Of a stretch of DNA of 64,000 nt, positions 1 to 8,894 are shown in pieces. The notes beneath the pieces are model-generated. The model saw only the letters and a program-made list of their open reading frames with translations. It made no database searches and had not been told where the DNA came from. The stretch lies in the NCBI GenBank assembly GCA_947501805.1, contig CANMXJ010000006.1, positions 1 to 64,000 of the forward strand. The letters are read 5' to 3'. The first letter of the stretch is position 1. Each line of letters starts with the position of its first letter. The position numbers and the translations under genes are program-made. Source of the DNA: an uncultured Sulfitobacter sp. GTDB lineage: Bacteria; Pseudomonadota; Alphaproteobacteria; Rhodobacterales; Rhodobacteraceae.

Positions 1-602
1 CGTCAACATACGCCCAAGATCAGACTCCAAAGACGGGTCCTTCAAAAATAATCCTACAATTCCACACATGCGCGGTGCCCCCCTCAAGGTCCAAAAAGTC
101 CGACTCAAACGCTAGCATTGATATAATCACCACTCAACAGTCAGGAAACTATTTTTCACAGGGGTTAAGACTCATTAACAGCGTCGACGCCCGGATTTTG
201 CCGGGTGCTCAAGTGATCTGGCCCCGAAGACGGCCTTTAATTTCAACTGTTGGGAGATGGGTTCCACAAACGCAGGTATGCAGAATAATAGCGTTGCGGA
301 CTGCCTGTATTCTGTCCGAGAGAAGCAAGGATTTTTCCATTGGGCCGCATGTCAGCGAAGTTGCGCTAAAGGGTAATCGCTCTGATGAAGTGTGGCATTT
401 CGTTGAAGTGACTGATTTTTTGCTGAGAGCCAGGAGCCATTCTTACCGGTGTGAAACGTCGATCATCCTGTCAGCACGCAATGCCAGTCACATCATGCAA
501 CTGAAGAAGACAGAAGTGCGCACTCTAGTGATCGGGCTGTGACACCCTACTCCCGATCCACCTAGAATTTTGAGAAAAGTGTCACGTACCGCTGCTGGCC
601 GT
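1..602. other. Left edge without a convincing gene
   Basis: No recognisable protein or RNA was found on either strand here. One open frame of 155 codons runs 75-542 on the plus strand from a GTG, but the translation has no motif, signal peptide or membrane segment I recognise, and no good ribosome-binding site precedes it. It could be a degraded gene or chance. The stretch also contains the 3' flank of the minus-strand operon that ends at 603; no clear hairpin plus T-run terminator is visible there. Confidence 0.4.
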
Positions 603-1871
603 TCAACTGACTAGCTGTTTTACATCGACGATATACAGCTGTCGCTCATTTTCATGGATCGAATCGACACAAACCCCAGTTCCGTCGGGATGCCAGCGCG
701 GGTGCAGATCACAACGGTTTTCCTTGCCCAGATCGGGGTCCGTTAGCAAGGCGGCGATGTCATGACGCAGGCCGGTTTCCAGATTGTACAGAAACAGCAT
801 CCGGATGTTGGTTTCCTTGTCCGGATAGGTGTCCGAGACCATCCATTTACCATCCGGTGAATAGGTCATATGCCCGTTTTCTGTCAGCACATCAGCGCCT
901 ACCGCATGGGCTTGCCCGGTATCGACGTTATAAAGTTGGTAGTGGATTTCGCCCTTGTTCGGTCCCCAAACCATGATGTGACGGTCATCACGCCAGATCG
1001 GGTGGGAAATCTGGTATTCGGATTTTTCATAGTCGAACGTGTCTAAACGGTTCGGGTCATGATCCTGTTCCAGATGGGGGATCGGATGGTCGGTACATTC
1101 CAGCAGGGTCAGTTCGCTGCCGTCGGGTGCCATGCTGAAAAGACGGTGCAGGAAGCAGGTTTCGTCCTCGACCCGCCGTGTCCAGCGGTGGATGAAAAGC
1201 ACCCGGTCCGACGCGCCGTTGATTTCCAGATGGGTGACCCAATGCACGGCGTCCTGCATGGAGTCGAGAGGCTGGAAGTTGCGCAGGGTATGCAGGCTAA
1301 GCACCAGTTTCATTGCTCCGTCCGGCAGGGACATGTTGAAGATACCGTCGTCTTCGGGTGCCAGCGGCAGGTCTGTGGGTGCTGCGCCTTCGTTATACCC
1401 GATCGTGGGATGGGTTAGATTGAAGCGGCGGAAGTCCACGCAAATGGCAAAGCTGCTGTCAGGCGCGACTGAATAGACCGGATCGGGCAGTTGCTGTTCG
1501 TCGCCCGTTTCGATGTCAACGATACGCGCGGCAAAACCGGGATACTGCCCGCCGGAATTATCGTCGCGGATGTTGTAGACAACTTTCTTGCCCGGCAACC
1601 CCGGGAGCCATTGCAGCTGGCTGCCCATCTGCCAGTTCCAGGCGGTTGTTTTACCGATGGTATGGAAACGATCGTTGTCCGTCAGATCAAAATAGCCGAC
1701 CTGTGCCACGTTATCGGGTGCCAGATCGCGATTGGCATAAGGCACCCGCTGCGCCAGTATCTTTTCGCCCGACGGATCCCAATTGGTCTTGTTATAATAA
1801 CCAAAGAAATGATGATGTGTTCCGTCCCCGACTTTGCGGATCGGGCAGGGCGAGGATTGAATGGCAGACAT
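603..1871 (-). CDS. Beta-propeller protein resembling oligogalacturonate lyase
   Basis: The 422-residue protein has repeated PD40/TolB-like blades, for example SPDGKWMVSDTYPDKETN and HPRWHPDGTGVCVDS near the C-terminus. The arrangement of His-rich blade ends resembles oligogalacturonate lyase, a seven-bladed propeller that acts on unsaturated digalacturonate. Sequence resemblance is partial, so a lyase, an epimerase-like or a non-catalytic role are all possible. No signal peptide is visible, so it is probably cytoplasmic. The ATG at 1871 has a GGAGAA ribosome-binding site. It lies 28 bp downstream of tctA and is likely the last gene of the tctCBA operon, suggesting that it processes the imported compound, perhaps a sugar acid or uronate derivative. 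That substrate is inference. Confidence 0.6.
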   Translation of the reverse strand: MSAIQSSPCPIRKVGDGTHHHFFGYYNKTNWDPSGEKILAQRVPYANRDLAPDNVAQVGYFDLTDNDRFHTIGKTTAWNWQMGSQLQWLPGLPGKKVVYNIRDDNSGGQYPGFAARIVDIETGDEQQLPDPVYSVAPDSSFAICVDFRRFNLTHPTIGYNEGAAPTDLPLAPEDDGIFNMSLPDGAMKLVLSLHTLRNFQPLDSMQDAVHWVTHLEINGASDRVLFIHRWTRRVEDETCFLHRLFSMAPDGSELTLLECTDHPIPHLEQDHDPNRLDTFDYEKSEYQISHPIWRDDRHIMVWGPNKGEIHYQLYNVDTGQAHAVGADVLTENGHMTYSPDGKWMVSDTYPDKETNIRMLFLYNLETGLRHDIAALLTDPDLGKENRCDLHPRWHPDGTGVCVDSIHENERQLYIVDVKQLVS

Positions 1872-1899
1872 GGATTTCTCCGGTAGTTGGTTTGTCAGG

Positions 1900-3402
1900 T
1901 TATTCGAGCATTTTTGAATCGCGGCGGTGCTGGATGATGCCGTGGATGATGGCCGAAACGCACAGGATCAGGATCACCAGCGCAACGGGGCGGGTGACAA
2001 GCTGCATCCCGAATGCGCCCAAGTCACCGCGCACCAGCGCGAGAGAGCGGGCCAGCTCGCCTTCGGCCAGCGTGCCAAGCACGAGGCCAAGAACCAGCGG
2101 CGCGCGCGGCACCGCCAGCGCGGCCATGCCCCAGCCAAGTGCGCCGATCGCCAGCATAATCCAGATGTCATCAACGGAAGACCGCAGCGAATAGGCCCCG
2201 ATTACGGCAAGCGACAGGATCAGGGGCGCAAGGATGCCCGCAGGCACCTGCACGATGCGCAAGCCGTAGCGTGCCAGCAGCAGGCCAACAGGAACAAACA
2301 ACAGGTTCGACAGGAACAGGCTGAAGATGAACCCATAGGTCACATCTGCGTTCGTGGTGAACAATTCCGGCCCCGGTCGCAGGCCGTGGATCATGATCCC
2401 GCCCAGCAGGACCGCGGTCACAGGGTTGCCCGGAATCCCCAGCGTGAGCAACGGGATAAGTGTGCCGCCGGTGACAGCATTGTTGCCTGTTTCGCTGGCA
2501 ACCAGCCCTTCGGCAGCACCATTGCCGAACTTCTCGGGGTTATTTGACCCCTTCTTGGCGGCGTCATAGGCAAGAAAGCCGCCGACACTACAGCCGACCC
2601 CGGGGATAATGCCGACGATAATACCAATCAGGCTTGAGCGGAAAAGGTTGAATTTCTGCCGCGCCAGCTCGCGTAGGGTGGCGAAAGGGCTGGTCTTGTC
2701 CACGCCCGCCGCACCGGTATGCGTGCTTTTGGCGCGATCAATCAGGTCGATCACTTCGGGGATTGAATAAAGCCCGATCAGTGACACGACCAGTGGAATG
2801 CCATCGAACAATGTCGGCACACCGCCGGTAAAGCGCATGGTGCCAGTCAGAGGGTGCGTGCCAACGGTGCTGAGGATCAGGCCAAGTGCGCCGGCAATCA
2901 GACCCTTTTCCATTGCACCCGCAGACATGGAAGCGATGACGGTAATGCCGAACACAGCCAGCAGGAAATACTCGGGCGAGCCGAAGCGCAGCGAGAATTC
3001 TGCAAGTTGCGGTGCCAGAAACAGCAGCGCCACGATGCTGACCAGACCGCCGAAACAGGATGCGAACGTTGCCAGTGAAATGGCCCGGCCCGGTTCGCCG
3101 TTCTTGGCCATCGGATGTCCGTCCAGCATGGTCGCGACAGAGGCGGACGTGCCGGGAATGTTCAATAATATGGCACTGATTGCGCCGGAATAGGTTGAGG
3201 CACAATAAATCCCGCCCAGCATTGCCAAGCCGACTTGCGGGGGCAGCGAAAAGGTCACCGGGATCAGCAGGGCAACACCCATGGTGCTGGTCAGACCAGG
3301 CAATGCCCCGATGATCACGCCGCCGACCACACCGATCAGAACCGCCAGAAGCAAGGCGGGATCGGCAAGTGCCTGAAGGCCCAAAAGCATATTCTCGAAC
3401 AT
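1900..3402 (-). CDS. tctA: TTT transporter large membrane subunit TctA
   Basis: This is the large integral membrane subunit of a tripartite tricarboxylate transporter, which takes up a carboxylate delivered by a periplasmic binding protein. The 500 residues match the usual length of the family. The conserved glycine/proline-rich stretches are visible as GALPGLTSTMGVALLIP near residue 32 and GIIPGVGCSVGGFLAYDAA in the middle, typical of the two related halves, followed by TLGIPGNPVTAVLLGG. The frame is open further upstream to 3480, but the ATG at 3402 starts the family-typical MFENML sequence, has an AAAGGA site, and sits just past the tctB stop at 3425. The substrate cannot be read from the sequence. 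Confidence 0.92.
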   Translation of the reverse strand: MFENMLLGLQALADPALLLAVLIGVVGGVIIGALPGLTSTMGVALLIPVTFSLPPQVGLAMLGGIYCASTYSGAISAILLNIPGTSASVATMLDGHPMAKNGEPGRAISLATFASCFGGLVSIVALLFLAPQLAEFSLRFGSPEYFLLAVFGITVIASMSAGAMEKGLIAGALGLILSTVGTHPLTGTMRFTGGVPTLFDGIPLVVSLIGLYSIPEVIDLIDRAKSTHTGAAGVDKTSPFATLRELARQKFNLFRSSLIGIIVGIIPGVGCSVGGFLAYDAAKKGSNNPEKFGNGAAEGLVASETGNNAVTGGTLIPLLTLGIPGNPVTAVLLGGIMIHGLRPGPELFTTNADVTYGFIFSLFLSNLLFVPVGLLLARYGLRIVQVPAGILAPLILSLAVIGAYSLRSSVDDIWIMLAIGALGWGMAALAVPRAPLVLGLVLGTLAEGELARSLALVRGDLGAFGMQLVTRPVALVILILCVSAIIHGIIQHRRDSKMLE

Positions 3403-3424
3403 CACCGTGGTCCTTTGGGTTAGA

Positions 3425-3859
3425 TCAGAAAAGAAGGGCATCCGGGCGCGGCACGCCCAGCATGACAAAGAAGATGACATTCAGCAGGGCGGTAAACGCC
3501 ACCGCGAGGATCAATGCTTTGAGCCAGCCTACGGCACCGAGCCAGACCATTAACAGGAAGAGAAACAGAAAAGTTGCGCCCTCGTATCCGACCAGTTTGA
3601 GCGCAACGACATAGGCAGCAATGCCGCCAAACGCGGCGATAAGGGCCGAGATGTTCAGCGGCGACATCGGGGCGGCATCATCGGTTGGTGCAAGCAGTGT
3701 CCGCAGACCGAAAAAAGCCGCCAGCAGTCCCATTAGGACAGCTAACGTGCGGGGGAAGTAGGAAGAGGCGACCGGATAGCCGAAGGCCGTGATTGCAATT
3801 GCAACGGCCAGTGCCAAAGCGATTGCGGCAAAAATCAGATCACGGGTTCGGGTTGTCAT
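3425..3859 (-). CDS. tctB: TTT transporter small membrane subunit TctB
   Basis: The 144-residue protein has about four hydrophobic segments, starting with one near residues 8-28 and ending with a Pro-rich cytoplasmic tail. This is the size and topology of the small, poorly conserved TctB subunit, which partners TctA in the inner membrane. Identification rests mainly on position between tctC and tctA. It ends 22 bp before the preferred tctA start. Confidence 0.85.
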   Translation of the reverse strand: MTTRTRDLIFAAIALALAVAIAITAFGYPVASSYFPRTLAVLMGLLAAFFGLRTLLAPTDDAAPMSPLNISALIAAFGGIAAYVVALKLVGYEGATFLFLFLLMVWLGAVGWLKALILAVAFTALLNVIFFVMLGVPRPDALLF

Positions 3860-3890
3860 GTCGGCTCTTCCTGTCTTTTGAAGGGTCGGA

Positions 3891-4856
3891 TTACTTCATC
3901 AGGTCGATGTATTTGCCCAAAGCCGCGTCCGCTTCTTGCAGGTACGCTTCGAACGCGGCAGCATCCATGTACTTCAGCGGCAGACCGGCGGTTTCTGCAT
4001 GAGCAAGGAAATCGGGGTCGGCCATGACATCGGCAAAGGCCTTTTCGAGGCGTGCCTTGTGGGCGTCCGAAATACCTTTCGGGGCCGCGATACCGCGCAG
4101 GGATGCACCAACGGAGGGTACTTTTACGCCAGCCGCTTCGCTGACAGTTGGGACATCGGGGAACAGCGGGCTGCGTTCATCTGCGAAAACACCCAGCACA
4201 CGCAGGCGTCCGGCATCCACATGTGACCCAGCAGAACTGGCCGAGGGCAGGGACGCGGCAAGCTCACCGCCCAGTGTCGCCTTGATCGCCGGGCCGGAGC
4301 CATCAAAAGCGATAAAGTTGAACTTGGTCGCAAGCGCGTCTTCGGCGACGATCAGCTGCAACTGGTTATTGGATTGCGGGCCATCTGCACCAATGTTGAC
4401 AGCGCCCGGATCAGCCTTGGCCGCATCCAGCAGTTCGCTAAGTGTCTGGTAGGGGCTGTCGGCGTTTACCGCGACAACAACAGGATCAAGCTGGATGTTG
4501 GCGATGGGTGCGAAATCAGACATCTCGTAAGGGACGTTTTCGCGCAGCTGTTTGACCAACTGGATGGACGGCACGTTGATAAAGCCGATTTCATAACCGT
4601 CGGTGTTTGCCCGTGCCAGTGCGGAAAAACCGATCTGACCGCCTGCGCCGGACTTGTTTTCAACAACAAGACGCTGGCCCAGATGTTTTTCAACGAACTT
4701 GGCAACGGTACGCGCAGCCGTGTCTGTGCCGCCACCGGGTGAATAGGCAACGATCAGCGTGATGGGTTTCTCGGGGTACTCTGCAATCGCCGGTGTCATG
4801 CCTGCAAGGGTGACAAAACCAAGTGCGGCGGCCAGCTTTTTGATGAAAAGTTTCAA
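3891..4856 (-). CDS. tctC: TTT transporter periplasmic binding protein TctC (Bug family)
   Basis: The 321-residue protein begins with a signal peptide (basic MKLFIKK, hydrophobic core, cleavage after PAIA near residue 25) followed by the family signature YPEKPITLIVAYSPGGGTD, whose loop binds the carboxylate of the ligand. It would bind an organic acid in the periplasm and deliver it to TctA/TctB. The start codon is TTG at 4856: an AGGAG site lies 8 bases upstream and the signal peptide begins exactly there. It is the first gene of the operon and faces a divergent GntR regulator, which likely controls it. Confidence 0.92.
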   Translation of the reverse strand: MKLFIKKLAAALGFVTLAGMTPAIAEYPEKPITLIVAYSPGGGTDTAARTVAKFVEKHLGQRLVVENKSGAGGQIGFSALARANTDGYEIGFINVPSIQLVKQLRENVPYEMSDFAPIANIQLDPVVVAVNADSPYQTLSELLDAAKADPGAVNIGADGPQSNNQLQLIVAEDALATKFNFIAFDGSGPAIKATLGGELAASLPSASSAGSHVDAGRLRVLGVFADERSPLFPDVPTVSEAAGVKVPSVGASLRGIAAPKGISDAHKARLEKAFADVMADPDFLAHAETAGLPLKYMDAAAFEAYLQEADAALGKYIDLMK

Positions 4857-4912
4857 GGGCTTTCTCCTGTTGGGATGGTTATTCTGCGGATAATCAGGTT
4901 GGAATGTTCTTT

Positions 4913-4924
4913 ATTGTGTACAAT
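4913..4924. promoter_or_regulatory. Candidate GntR/FCD operator between tctC and its regulator
   Basis: ATTGTGTACAAT is an inverted repeat with 5-bp arms and a 2-bp centre, in the gap between the divergent tctC and GntR genes. It resembles the TTGTnTACAA-type sites of several FCD-group GntR regulators. A further TGTAC/GTACA repetition follows up to 4932. The role is inferred from symmetry and position. Confidence 0.5.
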
Positions 4925-5007
4925 CAGGTACATTAAAAAACAAGTTTTGTTTAACGCAAGGTCAAGGCTATGCTGCATCCGGGCGGAACAATTTGGAAAA
5001 CCAAGTG

Positions 5008-5697
5008 ATGACAAAGACTTCACAAAAAAGCGATGTTGCCACGCGCAGCGAAGAACTTGCGCCTTCGCTGGCTGAAAATGTGTACCAGTCTTTGTCTGCG
5101 TGGATTCGTGACGGAGTTTACAATCCGGGTGACAGGATCAGAGAATCGGTTGTTTCCAAGGAGCTCGGCGTCAGTAGAACCCCTGTACGCGAAGCGTTGC
5201 GGCGGTTGCAATCAGAGCGGCGTATCACAATGGAGCCGCAGCGCGGTGCCGTGGTGGCAGAGCTGGACCGGCATGAAGTGGTGGAGCTGTACCAGCTGCG
5301 TCAGCAACTTGAGGGAATCGCCGCCCGTTTTGCTGCCCAGCATGCATCAAGCGCCGAGATTGCAGAGATGGACCGGATATTGGCCAAAAGCGTTGCGGCT
5401 GCTGATGATCCACGGGTGCTGAACCAGATCAATTGGGAATTTCACAAGACGATCTATTCAGCCGCACATAATCGTTTCCTGCTGCGCTCAATCGCGGCAA
5501 TCTCTGACGAAATGGCTTTGCTCAAAGGGTTGAAATACATTCCCGAGGGTCGCGCTGCGGAACTGCATCAGGAACATTTGCGTATCCTTGACGCAATCCG
5601 CGCCCGCGATCCGGACGCTGCGGATAGCGCAGCGCAGGCGCATATCGAGATGTCGTTGCGGGTCCATCTTCGCACGGGTTGGCAAAAAGATCGGTAG
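5008..5697 (+). CDS. GntR family regulator, FCD subgroup, of the TTT operon
   Basis: The 229-residue regulator has an N-terminal winged helix (about residues 22-85) with the GntR recognition region VSKELGVSRTPVREALRRL and a C-terminal helical FCD ligand domain (about 90-220). FCD regulators usually bind organic acids and repress neighbouring uptake and catabolic genes. The frame extends to a TTG at 4993, but the ATG at 5008 has GGAAAA 7 bases upstream and is preferred. It is divergent from tctC, with a palindromic candidate site between them, so it is likely the local regulator; its ligand is probably the transported compound or a product of it. Confidence 0.88.
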   Translation: MTKTSQKSDVATRSEELAPSLAENVYQSLSAWIRDGVYNPGDRIRESVVSKELGVSRTPVREALRRLQSERRITMEPQRGAVVAELDRHEVVELYQLRQQLEGIAARFAAQHASSAEIAEMDRILAKSVAAADDPRVLNQINWEFHKTIYSAAHNRFLLRSIAAISDEMALLKGLKYIPEGRAAELHQEHLRILDAIRARDPDAADSAAQAHIEMSLRVHLRTGWQKDR

Positions 5698-6044
5698 TTT
5701 GCCCGCCAATTTTTTTTGAACATGCGTATCGACTTGCCGATATAAACAGTACCCGAAAAGAGGTCTGACAGACGCCTGTTCAGAAGAGTTAACGCATTTG
5801 AAATAAACGACAAGCTGGCGTGCGATCCGCTTCTGACGCAGGTGCAATATGCTTTCTCGACACCATTATTCATGCTTGCTAATGACGATCTTTCAGATTG
5901 GGATTGGCCTATTTTTCCGTTTTAGCAGCCATGTTGATTGACCATTCAGGAATGGGGATGAGTTGACTCTAGAACAATTATTGGTCTAGTGGTCTAATCA
6001 CCATACCAATTTACTGGTCTGGAATGTCTTGCTGGGGAGGGGAT
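5698..6044. other. Intergenic region upstream of the tetronate regulator
   Basis: This 347-base gap between two same-strand GntR genes holds no credible gene; short minus-strand frames here lack motifs. The last 65 bases contain the repeated TGGTCT and ATTGGT/ACCAAT elements described separately, and the promoter of the tetronate operon presumably lies here. Confidence 0.5.
5980..6020. promoter_or_regulatory. Candidate operator of the tetronate GntR regulator
   Basis: TGGTCT occurs three times (5982-5987, 5990-5995, 6015-6020). Two overlapping inverted repeats are present: TGGT-N6-ACCA (5990-6003) and ATTGGT...ACCAAT (5980-5985 with 6005-6010). The ATTGGT/ACCAAT half-sites look like those of PdhR/FadR-type GntR proteins. 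Lying just before the regulator gene that heads the operon, they suggest autoregulation. No footprint exists; this is pattern evidence. Confidence 0.5.
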
Positions 6045-6797
6045 ATGAGCGACACCGCATTTCTAAGCGCGCACAGCGCCCCGTTGGAAAAAGTCGCACA
6101 TCGCTCCATCAAGGATGAAGTTGCAGAAAGATTTGCGACACTTATCGCCTCCGGTGTGCTGAATGTGGGTGACAGCTTGCCAAGCGAACGTGACCTTGCG
6201 GCGACCATGGGCGTCAGCCGTGAAACCATTCGCGGTGCGCTGTTGATCCTGTCGACCAAAGGCATCGTTTCAGTTGTGCAGGGTGCCCGTACCAAGGTCG
6301 CATCGGTTGATGTCGGCGGCCTAGGTATGTCCGCGTTGTCTAACGGCCGCGTCACCGATTACGCGCTGGAAGACGTGCATGAAGGGCGTCTGATGGTTGA
6401 AGCGCGTCTTGCTGTTCTGGCCGCCGAGCGGGTCGATGCCGAAACCCTTGCCCACCTGAAAGAACTAATTCAAGCGCAGGAGGCAGCAATAAATGATCCG
6501 GTCAGCTTTCTGATTGCCGATCGCGCGTTTCATACCGCTGTGTATCAATCCTGCGGCAATGCAGTTTTGTCTGATCTTGCAGCGACGCTTTATTCCTATC
6601 AGCTGGATCATCGCCGCCGTGCCGTCAGCAAATCCGGTGTGATCGCGCAAAGTATCGCAGATCACCGCGTCATCCTGTCTGCGCTGGAAGCCGGGGATGC
6701 AGGCGCGCTCGTGCAGGCACTTGGCGTGCATGAACGACGTATTTATGACAGCACGCGTGCGTTGCTGGGGACATCATCAGAGAGGGCGACAGCATGA
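6045..6797 (+). CDS. GntR/FCD regulator of the tetronate cluster
   Basis: The 250-residue protein has a winged helix (about 20-88, with SERDLAATMGVSRETIRGAL) and an FCD ligand-binding domain (about 100-235). The longest frame starts at 6024, but the ATG at 6045 follows a strong GGGGAGGGG site and is chosen. The stop overlaps the denD start by 4 bases (ATGA), so regulator and enzyme are translationally coupled. Its location at the head of denD, the TRAP genes and ltnD-otnKCI indicates control by erythronate, threonate or a pathway intermediate, by analogy with other FCD regulators. Confidence 0.88.
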   Translation: MSDTAFLSAHSAPLEKVAHRSIKDEVAERFATLIASGVLNVGDSLPSERDLAATMGVSRETIRGALLILSTKGIVSVVQGARTKVASVDVGGLGMSALSNGRVTDYALEDVHEGRLMVEARLAVLAAERVDAETLAHLKELIQAQEAAINDPVSFLIADRAFHTAVYQSCGNAVLSDLAATLYSYQLDHRRRAVSKSGVIAQSIADHRVILSALEAGDAGALVQALGVHERRIYDSTRALLGTSSERATA

Positions 6798-7786
6798 AAG
6801 TAACCATCCTAGGTGCAGCGGGCATGATCGGCCGAAAACTGGCCGAGCGTATCGCAGCGACGGGGCAGATCAACGGGCAGGATGTTGATGCATTGACACT
6901 GGTTGATGTGGTGACGCCCGAAGTTGCGGCCGATTTCAAAGGTAAACGGGAGGCTTACGCGGCTGATCTGGCTGAGGCGGGTACAGGTGCGCGTGTTGTT
7001 GCGGACAAGCCTGATGTGATTGTGCACCTTGCGGCCATTGTTTCGGGCGAGGCCGAGGCGGATATGGAAAAAGGATATCGCGTCAATCTGGACGGTACGC
7101 GGGCGTTGTTGGAAGCGATTGCGGCACATGACGGGTATTGCCCGCGCGTGATCTTTGCCTCGTCACTTGCCGTGTTTGGTGCGCCATTCCCTGCCAAAAT
7201 TCCCGATGAGTATCATCTTACCCCACTGACCAGCTATGGCACGCAAAAGGCCATGGGTGAGATGTTGCTAAACGATTATTCCCGTCGTGGCCTTCTGGAC
7301 GGTGTTGGCATCCGGTTCCCGACCATCTGCATCCGCCCCGGCAAGCCGAACAAAGCAGCGTCGAGCTTTTTCTCCGGCATCCTCCGCGAGCCGTTGAACG
7401 GACAGGAAGCAATCCTGCCCGTGGATGATGATGTGCGCCACTGGTTTGCCAGTCCGCGTGCTGCTGTTGGCTATATCGAACATGCCGCGACAATGGATAC
7501 GGCCCCGCTTGGTGCGCGGCGGTGTATGACGATGCCGGGTGTTACTGCCACTGTTGGTGAGCAGATCGAGGCATTGCGCGCGGTCGCGGGTGACGCAGCT
7601 GTTGCGCTGATCCGCCGTGCGCCCGACCCTGCCGTCGCCGAGATTGTTGCAGGCTGGCCCCGCGATTTTGATACCGCACGCGCCCTTGAAATGGGCTTTC
7701 GTGCCGAAAAATCCTTTCAGGAAATCATCGAGATTTATCTGGAGGATGAGATGGGCCAATCGGCTCTGACGGGTGCCGCAAGCTAG
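6794..7786 (+). CDS. denD: D-erythronate dehydrogenase DenD
   Basis: This NAD-dependent extended-SDR/epimerase-like protein of 330 residues has the dinucleotide motif GAAGMIG near residues 7-13 and the catalytic Tyr/Lys in SYGTQKAMGE. DenD oxidises D-erythronate to 3-oxo-tetronate, which OtnK and OtnC convert to dihydroxyacetone phosphate. Sequence alone would allow another member of the family, but co-location with otnK, otnC, otnI and ltnD supports DenD strongly. It overlaps the GntR gene by 4 bases and is followed after 63 bp by the TRAP genes. Confidence 0.88.
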   Translation: MKVTILGAAGMIGRKLAERIAATGQINGQDVDALTLVDVVTPEVAADFKGKREAYAADLAEAGTGARVVADKPDVIVHLAAIVSGEAEADMEKGYRVNLDGTRALLEAIAAHDGYCPRVIFASSLAVFGAPFPAKIPDEYHLTPLTSYGTQKAMGEMLLNDYSRRGLLDGVGIRFPTICIRPGKPNKAASSFFSGILREPLNGQEAILPVDDDVRHWFASPRAAVGYIEHAATMDTAPLGARRCMTMPGVTATVGEQIEALRAVAGDAAVALIRRAPDPAVAEIVAGWPRDFDTARALEMGFRAEKSFQEIIEIYLEDEMGQSALTGAAS

Positions 7787-7849
7787 GCACCAAACATCTG
7801 TGCCAGACACTGGCAGGAACGATCAGACACATCACTTTGGGAGATAAAA

Positions 7850-8821
7850 ATGAAGAATACACTTTTTGCAGTTGTAGGCGCGATTGCCTCGCTGGCCGTC
7901 ACATCTGCACAGGCAGAGCAGTCCATCGTCATCGGCCACTCGTTGTCGCCAACATCGCACTACGGCATCGGCGCCGATGCGTTCATCAGCAAACTGACAG
8001 AACTGTCAGGTGGTGAGTTCACCGGCACACAAGCCCCCGCTGGTCAGTTGGGTGGCGAGCGTGACATGATCGAAGGTCTGCAAATTGGTTCTATGGATGT
8101 TGTTATCACCTCCACAGGTCCGCTGGGCAACTTTGTTCCCGAAGTCTTCGCGCTGGACCTGCCGTTTTTGTTCCGCGACTATGACCATGCCCGCAACGTG
8201 CTGGATGGTGACATCGGTCAGGAACTGTTGGGCAAGATCGGTGAAAACCAGTTGGTCGGCCTTGCATGGTCCGAGAACGGCTTCCGCCACGTGACCAACT
8301 CACAACGCCCGGTCAAGACACCCGCTGATCTGGATGGTCTCAAGCTGCGCACCATGGAAAACAAGGTTCACATGGAAGCGTTCTCGGAAATGGGTGCATC
8401 CCCGACGCCAATGGCATTCCCCGAGCTGTTCACAGCGTTGCAGCAGGGTGTGGTTGACGGTCAGGAAAATCCTGTGACCGTGATCACCGCATCCAAATTT
8501 TGGGAAGTGCAGGGCCATGTTTCACTGACTGGCCATGTGTATTCGCCTGCTGTTGTGCTGGCCTCACCGATCCTTCTGGACGGCTTGACAGACGAGCAGC
8601 GCGGCTGGTTCGCTGAAGCTGCAAAAGCATCCGCAGCGGCGACACGCGCCGAAGTAAATCGCCTTGAAGAAGCGGGCGTTGCCTTGCTGCGTGAAAACGG
8701 CATGGAAGTCATCACTGACATCGACAAAGCGCCGTTCGCTAAATTGGCACAGCCTGCCTATGCGGTCTACACCGACAAATACGGCACAGAGCTGGTCGAG
8801 CGTATTCAGGCGGTCGAATAA
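7850..8821 (+). CDS. dctP: TRAP transporter periplasmic binding protein DctP
   Basis: The 323-residue protein starts with a 22-residue signal peptide ending AQA. It carries the DctP-family core, including KLRTMENKVHMEAFSEMG, where the Arg forms the carboxylate salt bridge, and the loop QGVVDGQENPV. It binds an organic acid in the periplasm for the DctQ/DctM membrane partners. Embedded between denD and ltnD, its substrate is most likely D-erythronate and/or L-threonate (inference). The start at 7850 has a GGGAGAT ribosome-binding site. A stable hairpin separates it from dctQ. Confidence 0.92.
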   Translation: MKNTLFAVVGAIASLAVTSAQAEQSIVIGHSLSPTSHYGIGADAFISKLTELSGGEFTGTQAPAGQLGGERDMIEGLQIGSMDVVITSTGPLGNFVPEVFALDLPFLFRDYDHARNVLDGDIGQELLGKIGENQLVGLAWSENGFRHVTNSQRPVKTPADLDGLKLRTMENKVHMEAFSEMGASPTPMAFPELFTALQQGVVDGQENPVTVITASKFWEVQGHVSLTGHVYSPAVVLASPILLDGLTDEQRGWFAEAAKASAAATRAEVNRLEEAGVALLRENGMEVITDIDKAPFAKLAQPAYAVYTDKYGTELVERIQAVE

Positions 8822-8830
8822 CCTAACCCA

Positions 8831-8862
8831 AGGCAGGCGCGGAGCATTTCACGCCTGCCTTT
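8831..8862 (+). terminator. Intra-operon hairpin between dctP and dctQ
   Basis: AGGCAGGCG (8831-8839) pairs perfectly with CGCCTGCCT (8852-8860) across a 12-base loop and is followed by TTCTTAATT. It looks like a leaky terminator or RNA-stabilising hairpin, which would give more binding protein than membrane subunits, as is common in TRAP operons. Confidence 0.6.
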
Positions 8863-8894
8863 CTTAATTCTTCCAATACTGATGAGGCACTGTC

